A stretch of DNA of 39,883 nucleotides, taken from positions 1-39,883 of the forward strand of contig CAJXKP010000025.1 in NCBI GenBank assembly GCA_913055565.1, written 5' to 3'. Shown piece after piece: positions 31,069-39,830 of the stretch. Source of the stretch: an uncultured Ectothiorhodospiraceae bacterium (GTDB taxonomy: Bacteria; Pseudomonadota; Gammaproteobacteria; Nitrococcales; Nitrococcaceae). The position numbers and the translations under genes were made by a program. Under the pieces are notes generated by a model, which was not told the DNA's origin, ran no database searches, and saw only the letters and a list, made by a program, of their open reading frames with translations. How positions within the stretch are numbered: the stretch's first letter is position 1; each line of letters starts with the position of its first letter.

Positions 31069-33378
31069 CTAGCTGGCCTGATCCTTGAGCCGGCCAATGA
31101 CGCTCTCAAGGGCGCGCTCGAACAGCGCGCCCTCCTCGATGGGGCGTATCTCACCGGCCTCAATGCCTTCGACCAGGGACTGGATGCTGTACTCGGCGAC
31201 CTTGGCACCCTGGCGGTCGGCGAAGATGTAGCATTGACCGCTATCCACCCGGGCCTGCAGGCACGCGCGTTTGCGTGAGCCGTCATCGCCGATGAACTCG
31301 AACCAGCTACAGATCGGTATGGCCGCGATCTGACGCATGACCTGTTCATCTAACTGAGCACCCTCGGTGCGTGCTGGCGTGGCAACGTCGCCATGACTCG
31401 CCATGGTCGGCGAGATAGCGCCGGTAACATCATCCTCGTTGGCGCCGGCTGTTGGGGATGGTTCGTCGTCGTGATCCGCTGCGTTCGCGGGGATGCCGGT
31501 CGGTGTTTCCTCGTTGGGGCAGTCCTGGCGAAGCGCTTGCAGGAATTCGTCGATCGCAGCGGGGCTGTACATGATGTCGTTGAGCCCGGTCTGGATCTGC
31601 TGCAGCAGCCCGCCGAGGTGCTGTGTCACATGTTGGCGCTCATCGGGATCATCGTGGCGTTGCATGGCCCAAACGAGTCGGTCCATGACATCCGCATGGG
31701 TAGCCCAGGCATCGCCATCGACACCATGCTTAATCCCGGTGATGAAGAGTACCTTGAACCACGCCTCGCGCAGCAGCCGTGGGACGACGGCCGGTACGGC
31801 TTCGGCGTTGCCGAGGCGCGATTCCACCAGCTCCGTGACACGGTCACGGACTGCCTCGACACGCGCCTGTCGTGCTTCGGCGGCCCCCTGTGCCTGATCG
31901 CTAGCGATTGAGCCGCGACCGCTCTGCCATTGCCAGCCCTCGAAGGCCTCGAGGACCGCCTGGAAGACGGCGGGATCGCTATTGAACTCATCAACTACCC
32001 GCTGGATAGCGGCCTGGATGTTTCGATAGACCGGATCCGCTTCGATGTCGTCCCTCGGGGCGAGGGCTAGCGCCGCACGCGCGAGCGTGTTGAATAACTG
32101 CCGCGCCGGGTGGGCGGAATTGGCGAGGAACTCGCTGTCCGTGAGCGCCACCTTGAGGATGGGGACCTGGAGCCGGGCGAACTGCGCCTCGATAGCCCCG
32201 GGCAGGCGGTCGTCTTCCAGGATGACCTCGAACAGCATGCTCACGATGTCGATGGTCTCATCCACCGAGCGTTCGAGCTGGTCGGCCCCCGTGTTGCGCT
32301 GCAGGCCCTTGGTGAGCACAGATTTCAGCTGCGGGGGCTCAATGGGGTCGCGCCGATGTTGGCCGATTTGGCGCTGAACCGCTGACAGGATCCCCGATAC
32401 GGTCCGGCCGTCGGTTGTCGTCACGTCTGTTTGCCGACCGCTCGCGACCGCGCTGTCGCTGATCGACTGGTCGGTGTCGCCACGCGCCGCCGCTGCCAGT
32501 TGATACAGCACGCCAACGACCTCCTGCTCGGCGGGCAGCTGGTTCAGGATCGAGGGCGCCGCCTCTTCGATCCAAGCGGCCGCGGGTGGCGCGGGGTGCG
32601 TGCTGAGGCCGGCTGGCGTCGATGCTTGGTGCGCCGCCATCGTGTTGGCGGCCCCGTCGGTGCTCGTGGACCGCTGATCGCGGCGGCTCGGGCGCGCCGA
32701 GCTTGCGGTCTGCTTGCCTTGCTCGGCCGTCAGACCGGCCTCTTGCAGTTCGGCGTTAAGGCCTCGATAGACCTCTCCGAGACCAGCGAGGAGCTGTTTC
32801 TCGAATAGCTTGTAGACAATGATGCGGGGCTGGATCGTTATCTCGGTCTCGTGCATCACTGCGGCGAACGCTTGCACGAGGGTGCCGGGATCGAAGAGGT
32901 TATCGTCGCCTGAGCCCTCCAGCGTGATGACATGGCGAAGGCGGCTCTCGATCTCCGTCAGGGCTGCACTGTTGCGGCTTCGGAGCCTGCTGATCGCCCC
33001 CTCGACCGCTACCTCCTCCTCGACCTCGTCGCCGCCCATTAGCGACCAGCCGCTACTATCCGCTGCACCGAGGTTGTGCCACGTCCGCTTGATGAAACCG
33101 TGTTGGAAAAACTGGTCGAGGGTCGCCGAGAAACGGTCGGTGAGCGCCTGGCGGTTAAGACGTAGCTCGCGCATCGCGGCGAAGAAGCTATCCTGCCCGC
33201 TGGCGGATTCCGCCCGCTCGGCGCGATCGAAGAGGACATCGTCGGCCTGCTCAAGGGAGCGACGCAGGCCTGCCAGAGCCAACGATTCAACGGATGGCCT
33301 GAGCGCCTCAATGAGCTGTAGCTCATCCAACTCATAGGGGTTGTTATCTTTGCTCTCGCGATGGGATCTATGGCTCAC
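31069..33378 (-). CDS. DUF1631 family protein
   Basis: A 769-residue protein of the DUF1631 family, found in gamma- and betaproteobacteria and of unknown function (some entries carry the doubtful label thymidine phosphorylase). The GTG at 33378 (MSHRSHRESKDNNPYELD) is preferred to the ATG 75 nt upstream because AAAGGAG precedes it by 7 nt. Family features include ADDVLFDRAERAESASGQ with FFAAMRELRLNR, and ITGIKHGVDGDAW. A low-complexity linker (about 220-280) is rich in Ser, Ala, Thr and Gln. The last 90 residues (IPICSWFEFIGDDGSRKRA to the end) look like a separate small beta domain. It is soluble, with no membrane segment. Confidence 0.85.
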   Translation of the reverse strand: MSHRSHRESKDNNPYELDELQLIEALRPSVESLALAGLRRSLEQADDVLFDRAERAESASGQDSFFAAMRELRLNRQALTDRFSATLDQFFQHGFIKRTWHNLGAADSSGWSLMGGDEVEEEVAVEGAISRLRSRNSAALTEIESRLRHVITLEGSGDDNLFDPGTLVQAFAAVMHETEITIQPRIIVYKLFEKQLLAGLGEVYRGLNAELQEAGLTAEQGKQTASSARPSRRDQRSTSTDGAANTMAAHQASTPAGLSTHPAPPAAAWIEEAAPSILNQLPAEQEVVGVLYQLAAAARGDTDQSISDSAVASGRQTDVTTTDGRTVSGILSAVQRQIGQHRRDPIEPPQLKSVLTKGLQRNTGADQLERSVDETIDIVSMLFEVILEDDRLPGAIEAQFARLQVPILKVALTDSEFLANSAHPARQLFNTLARAALALAPRDDIEADPVYRNIQAAIQRVVDEFNSDPAVFQAVLEAFEGWQWQSGRGSIASDQAQGAAEARQARVEAVRDRVTELVESRLGNAEAVPAVVPRLLREAWFKVLFITGIKHGVDGDAWATHADVMDRLVWAMQRHDDPDERQHVTQHLGGLLQQIQTGLNDIMYSPAAIDEFLQALRQDCPNEETPTGIPANAADHDDEPSPTAGANEDDVTGAISPTMASHGDVATPARTEGAQLDEQVMRQIAAIPICSWFEFIGDDGSRKRACLQARVDSGQCYIFADRQGAKVAEYSIQSLVEGIEAGEIRPIEEGALFERALESVIGRLKDQAS

Positions 33379-33564
33379 GACAGCGCTCCTTTGTCGAATC
33401 GACTGTCCGTCAGGATCCGTTTGGCTAGCGCCGCTTACTGTGACGCACACCACACCACGCCATATCCAAGAGGCCGTATCAGCGGTGTAGGTGCCTCGGA
33501 AGCCAATCGGCTTGGGGTGGGGTTATGGTCTGAAGGTCTACCGCTACCGTTAGGCGCCGCGGCG

Positions 33565-34563
33565 CTAGCTCGGTGGCTGCCATCCGTAATCGTGGTAGTA
33601 GTAATCGAAGCTGCCATCCGCATGGCAATCGATCACTGCGTAGCCCTCTTGGGTGGCACCGTTGGGCCCGCCCCACCAGGCGCCACTGATCGCGCCGGCG
33701 CAGATCATCGATAGCCCTAGCGCGTCGATCCGGTCACGCCGGTGGATATGGCCGCTCCAGAAGGCCTGAGCGCGGGAGCCCTCGAGGGCCTGGAGCAAGG
33801 CATCCGGGTTGCGCGTCATGCGCGTCACGCTGAGTGTCCAGTCGCCATCCTCTACCGCCGCGCCGCCATCCAGGAATTCAATGGCGGACACGGGTGGCAT
33901 GTGGCCGAACAGCATGGTCGGGCGGTCACCGGCGTGCGCCAGATCCCGTTTGAGCCAGCGCATCTGTTGGTCGTCGAACTCGCCGATGTAGTGGCCGCGC
34001 TCGGTGAGCGCGATATCGTGCAGGACCACAAAATGCCAGCCGCCGTGATCGAAGCTGTAGTACAGCCGGTCACGCCCTAGCTTCTCGCGCCACAGATCCC
34101 AGCCGAAAAGCGGCTCATTGGGGGATACTTCCGGATTCGCCCAGCCCAGCGGGTCGTGATTGCCCATCGCGTGATACGTGGGTAGATCCGTATTCGCGCG
34201 CCACGAGGCCAGGAAACGATCGGCTGAGCGCTCGCCGCTGTCGACCGTCATGCCCTTGCTGTTATGCACCAGGTCACCGCCATTAACGATCAGCTCGGGG
34301 GTGGGATCCAGCCTTTGCAGACTAGCGAGTGCCTTTGCCAGTGCCTCCGGCGCGCCGTGCTGATCCTGCCAGTGGATATCCGTCATGAAGACCATGCGGA
34401 AGGATTCGCTGTGGTGCGTCCTGTGTTCCGCCATGATGGGACGCGTCGCCAGGGGTAGCGCCGCACCGGTTACGGCGGCGGTGCTACCGGTCAGGAATCG
34501 GCGCCGCGACAGGCGGCCAGGGGTGGCTGATCGTCCTGATGAGGGCTTGTTGTTGGGAGCCAT
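33565..34563 (-). CDS. Tat-exported calcineurin-like metallophosphoesterase
   Basis: A 332-residue periplasmic phosphoesterase. The twin-arginine signal SRRRFL (19-24) precedes a hydrophobic stretch ending near TRPIMA (residue 45), so it is exported folded with its metals. All five metal motifs are present: TDIHW (61-65), NGGDLVH (94-100), GNHD (134-137), LFGHMPP and SGHIHRRD (about 270-277). Substrate is not evident; related exported enzymes are phosphodiesterases or purple acid phosphatase-like. It stands alone with about 185 bp and 280 bp of noncoding DNA on its sides. Confidence 0.92.
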   Translation of the reverse strand: MAPNNKPSSGRSATPGRLSRRRFLTGSTAAVTGAALPLATRPIMAEHRTHHSESFRMVFMTDIHWQDQHGAPEALAKALASLQRLDPTPELIVNGGDLVHNSKGMTVDSGERSADRFLASWRANTDLPTYHAMGNHDPLGWANPEVSPNEPLFGWDLWREKLGRDRLYYSFDHGGWHFVVLHDIALTERGHYIGEFDDQQMRWLKRDLAHAGDRPTMLFGHMPPVSAIEFLDGGAAVEDGDWTLSVTRMTRNPDALLQALEGSRAQAFWSGHIHRRDRIDALGLSMICAGAISGAWWGGPNGATQEGYAVIDCHADGSFDYYYHDYGWQPPS

Positions 34564-34693
34564 TCGCTATCTCCACTGGGCCAGGTCTCGAGGGGCTGGG
34601 CCAGCCGGGGATTAGCCATTCCCTGGCGCGAACGAGGCTACAACAAGCAATGCGGTAACGACCACGAGTTAAGACGACTGGGCGAGGACATCC

Positions 34694-34720
34694 GACGGGC
34701 TCGCCTAGGAGGCGCCCGTC
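34694..34720. repeat. Hairpin GACGGGC/GCCCGTC in the SLT-phosphoesterase gap
   Basis: GACGGGC (34694-34700) pairs with GCCCGTC (34714-34720), with an inner GCCT/AGGC stem around AGG. It lies 120 nt past the lytic transglycosylase stop and has no T run. The rest of 34564-34842 shows nothing. Confidence 0.4.
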
Positions 34721-34842
34721 AGCCGGCGCCGAGTACGACCATTCAGTGTTGCGGCTGCTCTGCCGTCTTCCGTGACCGCCATCACGGTGCAATGGCGCTG
34801 GCTGTCTTCAGCGACACGCCTGGGCAGAGGGGTGGCGTCTCC

Positions 34843-35391
34843 CTAGTTGGCCATTAACTGCAGGAACCAGCGCCAAATGCGGCTGACGTAGGATCGCGTT
34901 TCCTTAGCGTGTTCGCCGGTAACCTCGGGTAGGCATTTAATGATGCGCCGGTAGCGATTGGGCCCGCCGCAAATTTGTTGTGCCTCCACCACATTGGCCA
35001 GGCCCGCGTTGTAGGAGGCGGCAGATAACGAGTATCGGTCCGATGACGGTCGCGGCGCGGACCATTCTTTGCGGAAATCGGCCATGTAGTAGGCGCCGGC
35101 CTGGATCGCCGGCTCGACGGCGCGTGGGCTCGCCGAACCGTATCCGATCTCGGCGGCTATCTCGTTCCAGGTGGCGGGCATGAATTGCGCGATGCCTTTG
35201 GCCCCGACGTGGCTCTCGGCCTCGGGATCCAGGCGGGACTCCTGGTAGAGCTGAGCCTTATACAGCCGCCAATCCAGCCCGGGCAGATAGCGCTCCGCTG
35301 CCTCGCGGATCTCGGCATCGTACTCATCCCTGATCGCGCCCGCGTCGACGAGCGCGGGCCACGCCAGCACCGCGATCAGTAGCCAACGCAT
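34843..35391 (-). CDS. Lytic transglycosylase (SLT domain)
   Basis: A 182-residue periplasmic muramidase that cleaves peptidoglycan glycan strands with formation of 1,6-anhydro ends. Signal peptide 1-18 (RWLLIAVLAWPALVDAG). SLT motifs: catalytic Glu51 in QLYQESRLDPEA, GAKGIAQFMPATW, and AASYNAGLANV. It is compact, a single SLT domain without binding modules, and has no lipobox. The ATG at 35391 was chosen for its signal peptide; it lies 4 nt after the stop of the upstream membrane-protein gene, so the two form an operon. Confidence 0.92.
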   Translation of the reverse strand: MRWLLIAVLAWPALVDAGAIRDEYDAEIREAAERYLPGLDWRLYKAQLYQESRLDPEAESHVGAKGIAQFMPATWNEIAAEIGYGSASPRAVEPAIQAGAYYMADFRKEWSAPRPSSDRYSLSAASYNAGLANVVEAQQICGGPNRYRRIIKCLPEVTGEHAKETRSYVSRIWRWFLQLMAN

Positions 35392-35395
35392 GGCG

Positions 35396-35677
35396 TCACC
35401 CGAGTAGCATGCCGAGCACCAGGCAGCCACCGACCCAGCGGCCGGCGTAGTAGATGGCCGCCGGCAGGGGCTCTGACTCGATACGCGCGATTACCATCGC
35501 ACCTCGGGCGGCGAGGCTCTCGTCATCGCCTTGCTGGTGCTTTTTTTGCCCTTGTTTGGCGGCCCAGTCGGCCACTCGCAAAAAGACCCAAAGCAGGGTA
35601 AGGGCGATGAGCGCAATCACGATGTCCATGCTTGCGCTAAAGACAGCGATTCCGTGCATGCTCTGCGATTCTGGCAT
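35396..35677 (-). CDS. Small two-helix membrane protein of unknown function
   Basis: A 93-residue protein. The ATG at 35677 has AGGAG 7-8 nt upstream; the frame upstream of it is open but not protein-like. Two membrane helices (about 17-36, DIVIALIALTLLWVFLRVA, and about 73-92) flank a charged segment KQGQKKHQQGDDESLAARG. I do not recognise the family. Its stop is 4 nt before the lytic transglycosylase start, so the two are co-expressed and may work together at the cell envelope. Confidence 0.7.
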   Translation of the reverse strand: MPESQSMHGIAVFSASMDIVIALIALTLLWVFLRVADWAAKQGQKKHQQGDDESLAARGAMVIARIESEPLPAAIYYAGRWVGGCLVLGMLLG

Positions 35678-36255
35678 CTTGCCTCTCCTGGATGACGAGG
35701 AGGTTTCGTTTGCTGTCGCTTGCGGCGCCGGGTGGGCCGCGATGGTGCGCGTCCCGGGCGCCAAGCGGCTCGTAAGCTATCACAACGGCTTGGCGTCATC
35801 GAATGCCCGCTGTGCGGGTTCGCGGGCGTGTCGGTAGGGCGACGAAGGATCAGCCTATCAGCGCTGTTATCGCCTCTCAGGCTGAGGCGACACCCGGCTA
35901 GCGCCGCCTAGGCGAGGCGTTTGGCGGCCATGGGACGGCGCGCTACGCTCGCGTAGGCAGCGGTTTACGCGGCGTGGCATGCTCTCGCCGCGCGGCGGGG
36001 CATGCCGTTATAGGCGATCGCAGCCCGCGATTCGAGCGCACCTAAGGCCGCATGATGGAGGCATCGATCCTGCGATGACACTGAGGCAACCCAAGCCAAG
36101 GGGTCGAAGCCTGTGTGAGCAGTCTGATACGCGAGGCGAATCGGGTCCTCGGCCGCGGCAAGCGAGGAGATCGCAATCGGGTTTTGGTGCCCTCGGCCTC
36201 GGATGAGGCGTGTCGATGACCCCCGGGAGCTGGTGTAAGCAACTCGGATGACGCC
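35678..36255. other. 578-bp divergent gap with several dyads
   Basis: No gene is supported on either strand. It contains TCGCCTC/GAGGCGA (35870-35890), CTACGC/GCGTAG (about 35943-35956) and a nested hairpin at 35976-36006, all between divergently read genes. Confidence 0.45.
35976..36006. repeat. Nested palindrome GGCATGC ... GCATGCC
   Basis: The outer arms GGCATGC (35976-35982) and GCATGCC (36000-36006) enclose the perfect 12-bp palindrome CGCCGCGCGGCG (35986-35997). There is no T run on either side. Confidence 0.5.
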
Positions 36256-36714
36256 ATGAGCAGCAGGCGAACCACGACTGATAATGGAACCGTCAAACGC
36301 CTGGCGGTGGCACTGGCGTTGGTTTTGGTCGCTGCGAGCAGCGTGTCCACGCTGGCGGTAGGGTCGCCGGCGCTGGCGCGCGACCTATCGCTCACGGCGG
36401 CGTGGTATGGCGTTAGCGGCCTGGCGCTTATCTGGGCGTTGCTGGAGCTCATCCAGTGGTTAGGGCGCGATACCAAGGTAGCGAGCCGGCTGGCGCGAGC
36501 GGGGAGCCTGTTAGGCATCCTGACCCTCGGCCAGGGTCTGACGGTAGCCGGTACGCAAATGGTCGCCACGCTCCTGGCCGATGGCCAGCCCTCGCTAGCC
36601 ATGAGCCTCGCAGCACTGGCTAGTTTCCTCGCGTTGGCCACCGGCGCGGTGGCCTTAGGCCCGGTTCTATTGCGCCGTCTCACTCGCATCGACCATCCCG
36701 ACGACCCGAGCTAA
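36256..36714 (+). CDS. Four-helix membrane protein of unknown function
   Basis: A 152-residue protein with four hydrophobic helices (about 14-35, 45-68, 82-106 and 113-138) joined by short loops, a basic N-terminus (MSSRRTTTDNGTVKR) and a polar end (RIDHPDDPS). The loop between helices 2 and 3 is GRDTKVASRLARAG. I recognise no family. Base composition and helix spacing look like a real inner-membrane protein. The Shine-Dalgarno at the ATG is weak, so the exact start is uncertain. It is convergent with the CocE/NonD gene, 15 bp away. Confidence 0.65.
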   Translation: MSSRRTTTDNGTVKRLAVALALVLVAASSVSTLAVGSPALARDLSLTAAWYGVSGLALIWALLELIQWLGRDTKVASRLARAGSLLGILTLGQGLTVAGTQMVATLLADGQPSLAMSLAALASFLALATGAVALGPVLLRRLTRIDHPDDPS

Positions 36715-36729
36715 GCGGGGGTTCGCTGT

Positions 36730-38751
36730 TTAGACGTACTGCCGCGGGATGCTGCGCAACCAATTGCGCGAGAACACGCGCCGCCCGTCCTCGTAGGCGT
36801 CCAGCTCGGCATTGATATGGAAGTAATCACGGTCCGCCGTAAGGACGGTGCGTGTCCGGGTCTCGATGTCCCAATCGCTGCGTTGTAGCCGGCGAATGGC
36901 TGTCACCTCCCCGGTCCCGGACTGGAAATCGTCACCGACGTAGCGGTAGTACTCGCGCGTGTCGTCGCTCACTGCCAGGTCTATATCCTCGATGCGATAG
37001 GTCCCGCCGTTTTTGATCACCTCCAGGGTCGAGGCGTTGGTGCCGAGATCCCGCTGGACCACCCAGCGCTGGTCGCCCGGCTCGAGCACTGTGAGTCCGA
37101 CCGGTTGCGGGTAGCTCGGGGCCTTGAAGCCGATTGCCTCGTCGCACGGCTGTGACCGGCGCGTCGGCAGATCCAGGTGCGTGCCCTCGGGGTTGATGCA
37201 CAACCGGACGGGCTCCGGGGGCGGCCAGGCGAGCGGCCAGTAGGACGTCGATACGGCCAAGCGGATGCAGTGCCCCGCCGGGAAGACCTGCCCGAGGTCA
37301 TTAAGCTTGATGCGGGCGGTGTATTCCCGGCCGGGCTCGAGGTACTCGGGCGCCTCGTGGCTGTTGCGATGCGTGAGGTTGAGAAGCCCGTAGGTGGTGC
37401 GGGTCGCCTTGCCATCGGGGGCGAGGTCCGTCAGCCGCACCGCGGCCTGGGCGACGGGGCGATTGACCGTGAAGGTCATCGTCAGCGCCGGGGCCCCGAG
37501 GAGCTCAACCGGCTCGGTGAGCACATCGGTGTCGAAGACCAGCGCGCCGCCGTCCTCCTCGCGCTGGTCGAAAGGCTGGTCCGGGCCGGCGGCGTAGCTG
37601 CACCACTTGCCGGCGAAAAAGCCCACGCTAAGCGGGGACTGGACGGTCAGGGCATGCGCCTGCGTGTTTGCGGTCTCATGCCTCTGCGTGAGGCGGCTGT
37701 CGGGGGTGAGATAGTAGCGCTGCCAGTCGATGTTGGGGGACGGCCAGCTCGCCTCGCCTACCCATCGCCCGGAACGATGGTTATAGCTCGCTGCGGGCTT
37801 CTCGCTGTCCTGCATCCAGGCGTGCAGCATGGGCTCATCCATGACGCCGTTGTCACGCCCCTTGAGCCAGTAGTCCCACCAGCGCACGACCTCCTGCTGG
37901 AACCCGATGGCCGGCCCGGGAACGCCCTGATGCGGGTACTTATGGCTCCAAGGGCCTACTAACCCCTGCCGCGGGGCATCGAGGTTGGCGAGCATGCGGA
38001 ACACGGCGTCGGTGTAGCCGTCGGCCCAGCCGCTAACCGCCATGACTGGCGTCTGCATGCGGCTGTAGTCCTCGCAGATGGAGCCATGTTTCCAGAACGC
38101 GTCGCGATACGGGTGCTGGAGCCAGTTGTCCAGCCACAGCCCGCTGCCCTCCAGCCGCTGGTGCCATAGCTCGCGCCATTGGTTGCCGACCAGCTCGGGG
38201 TCAGGGGGCAAGGAGTTGAAGGCGAACATCACCGAGGCCCAGGAGATGTTGTCGCCGATCATGCAGCCGCCCATGTAGTGGACGTCATCGGCGTAGCGGT
38301 CGTCGGTGGAGCATACCGAGACCACGGCGCCGAGCTCCGGGGGCTGCATAGCGGCGATCTGGAGGCCGTTAAAGCCGCCCCAGGAGATACCGATCATGCC
38401 GACGTTGCCATCGCACCAGGGCTGCTGAGCCAGCCAGCGTATGACCTCGACGCCGTCGTCGAGCTCCTGCTGGAGATACTCATCGGTGAGCACGCCTTCC
38501 GAGTCACCGCTACCGCGTAGATCCACGCGTACGCCGATGTAGCCGTGCTGCGCGAAGTAGCGATGGAGCGTCTCGTCGCGTGTCCGGGTGAAGTCGCGCT
38601 TACGGTACGGGATGTACTCCAGGGTCGCCGGCACCGGATTCGTCTCGGCGTCCGCTGGCAGCCAGATCCGCGCGGACAGCCGCGTGCCATCCGATAGCGG
38701 GATCGTTGCGTGCTCGATGGTGCGTACCGCCTGGTTCGTGTCTTGCGCCAA
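36730..38751 (-). CDS. CocE/NonD (S15-like) hydrolase, intact copy
   Basis: A 673-residue esterase/amidase of the CocE/NonD family. It is a close homologue of the frameshifted gene at 14746-16778; long blocks such as CSTDDRYADD and VRWWDYWLKG are shared. Catalytic Ser is in GISWGG, Asp in SGWADGY and His in GPWSHKYPH. The C-terminal jelly-roll domain includes STSYWPLAWPPPEPV. I chose the TTG at 38751 (MAQDTNQAVRTIEHATI) because GGGAG lies 8 nt upstream and the length before the conserved TIE matches the other copy, which also starts with TTG. An ATG at 38835 would add 28 residues. No signal peptide. Substrate unknown. Confidence 0.9.
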   Translation of the reverse strand: MAQDTNQAVRTIEHATIPLSDGTRLSARIWLPADAETNPVPATLEYIPYRKRDFTRTRDETLHRYFAQHGYIGVRVDLRGSGDSEGVLTDEYLQQELDDGVEVIRWLAQQPWCDGNVGMIGISWGGFNGLQIAAMQPPELGAVVSVCSTDDRYADDVHYMGGCMIGDNISWASVMFAFNSLPPDPELVGNQWRELWHQRLEGSGLWLDNWLQHPYRDAFWKHGSICEDYSRMQTPVMAVSGWADGYTDAVFRMLANLDAPRQGLVGPWSHKYPHQGVPGPAIGFQQEVVRWWDYWLKGRDNGVMDEPMLHAWMQDSEKPAASYNHRSGRWVGEASWPSPNIDWQRYYLTPDSRLTQRHETANTQAHALTVQSPLSVGFFAGKWCSYAAGPDQPFDQREEDGGALVFDTDVLTEPVELLGAPALTMTFTVNRPVAQAAVRLTDLAPDGKATRTTYGLLNLTHRNSHEAPEYLEPGREYTARIKLNDLGQVFPAGHCIRLAVSTSYWPLAWPPPEPVRLCINPEGTHLDLPTRRSQPCDEAIGFKAPSYPQPVGLTVLEPGDQRWVVQRDLGTNASTLEVIKNGGTYRIEDIDLAVSDDTREYYRYVGDDFQSGTGEVTAIRRLQRSDWDIETRTRTVLTADRDYFHINAELDAYEDGRRVFSRNWLRSIPRQYV

Positions 38752-39185
38752 GCTGTTATCTCCCGTGGTCGGTGATGGCTCGCTGTGGTGATGGGCACGT
38801 GCCTCACGCTGGAAGCGAAAGCCGAAACGCCCCATGGCCTCGGCGAAGCGTGTCCTCAGTGTCTCGCTATCAGCGGCCTGGCGGACGGGCTCACCGCATG
38901 GTTAGTTATAGCTGTCCTGTTTGCGCACGTCGAATAGCGCGTTACCGGCGAGGTAAGGCTAGTGCCCCGGGACCTGGTGCTGCAACGCCCTGGAGTCCGC
39001 CCGCGTTACTCGGGCGTCCTCCGCATACGGGGGTCGGGTCGTCATGATATGCCTGCCGCCAGAGGATCAGCTTAGCGAGCGGGCCTCAAAGGGCCTGATT
39101 CGTTGACCCTAGCAACCCAATAGTGCGACGTTCCATCACCGCAGGAGGCATTTGAAAGCGCTACAGCGTCAGGGAGTCGATACTA
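38752..39185. other. 434-bp gap before the PAAR gene
   Basis: It holds no supported gene (apart from a possible 28-codon extension of the CocE gene to 38835). AGGAGG at 39143-39148 is followed by no usable start codon. GGGAG at 39172-39176 serves the PAAR ATG. Confidence 0.4.
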
Positions 39186-39479
39186 ATGGGACAGAAAAGC
39201 GCGCGCCTAGGCGACATTGGCTCGTCGCATGGATGTTACCCGCCCACACCCACCATTACGGGTAGCCCGGACGTCTTCGTTAATGCACTACCCGCGAACC
39301 GTGTCGGCGACGACTTGGTGCCGCATGGCTGCTCGGACTGCTCGCCACACCCACGCGCAGTAGCTGAAGGCTCTTCGACAGTGTCGATTAACGGTAAACC
39401 TGCAACCAGGGTAAGTGATGGGGTCGACTGCGGCGGCCAATTATGTACTGGCTCGCCGGATGTGTTCATCGGGGGGTGA
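39186..39479 (+). CDS. PAAR-domain spike-tip protein
   Basis: A 97-residue protein made of a single PAAR domain, which caps the VgrG spike of type VI secretion systems and sharpens it. Features are the starting MGQKSARLGDIGSSHGCYPP, repeated GSPDVFVN and GSPDVFIG turns, VSINGKPATRVSDGV, and His/Cys positions (SHGC, PHGCSDC, DCGGQLC) that bind the tip zinc. GGGAG precedes the ATG by 9 nt. No effector domain is fused. An RHS fragment lies convergently downstream, the usual partner of PAAR proteins. No other T6SS gene is in the window. Confidence 0.9.
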   Translation: MGQKSARLGDIGSSHGCYPPTPTITGSPDVFVNALPANRVGDDLVPHGCSDCSPHPRAVAEGSSTVSINGKPATRVSDGVDCGGQLCTGSPDVFIGG

Positions 39480-39570
39480 AGCACAACTCGGTATCGCTAG
39501 CCACGTGGATCTCAAGCCGGTCAGGTTGATTGGAGAAACGCGATGGGGCCCTCTTGGGCGAGGCCGAACG

Positions 39571-39830
39571 CTAGATGGCGCAGAGTGCCCTGATTCCATG
39601 GTCATCTTCGAAGCATGTTAGCCCAAACGGATCAATCCATCCCGAGGGGTGTGGGGTATCTTTATTAAATCGGCGTCGCGCACAAACCGGTTCGGATCCT
39701 GATGCACGAGTCGCCCACTCTGGGGAGCTAGTAGCGGAAGCGGTTGTAGTGTAGTTCTGTCTCATCGTCGAAGTATTGGCCCTGGAAGTGCAGGGGCTGC
39801 GTAACGCTGACCCTGACACACAAGTCGGCT
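39571..39830 (-). pseudogene. Decayed 3' fragment of an RHS-repeat gene
   Basis: On the minus strand one frame reads TQPLHFQGQYFDDETELHYN, then RFRY and a stop (39727-39729). The next frame continues PQSGRLVHQDP, and a third gives PSGWIDPFGLT followed by a short tail ending at the stop at 39571. These three blocks are consecutive parts of the RHS core end (FQGQYFDxETGLHYNRxRYY, PxxGRFxxQDP, NPxxWxDPxGL). They are separated here by at least one single-base loss and a small rearrangement. Upstream of about 39830 the sequence stops looking like RHS. It is probably a remnant of a polymorphic toxin or T6SS effector left by recombination near the PAAR gene. Confidence 0.75.
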
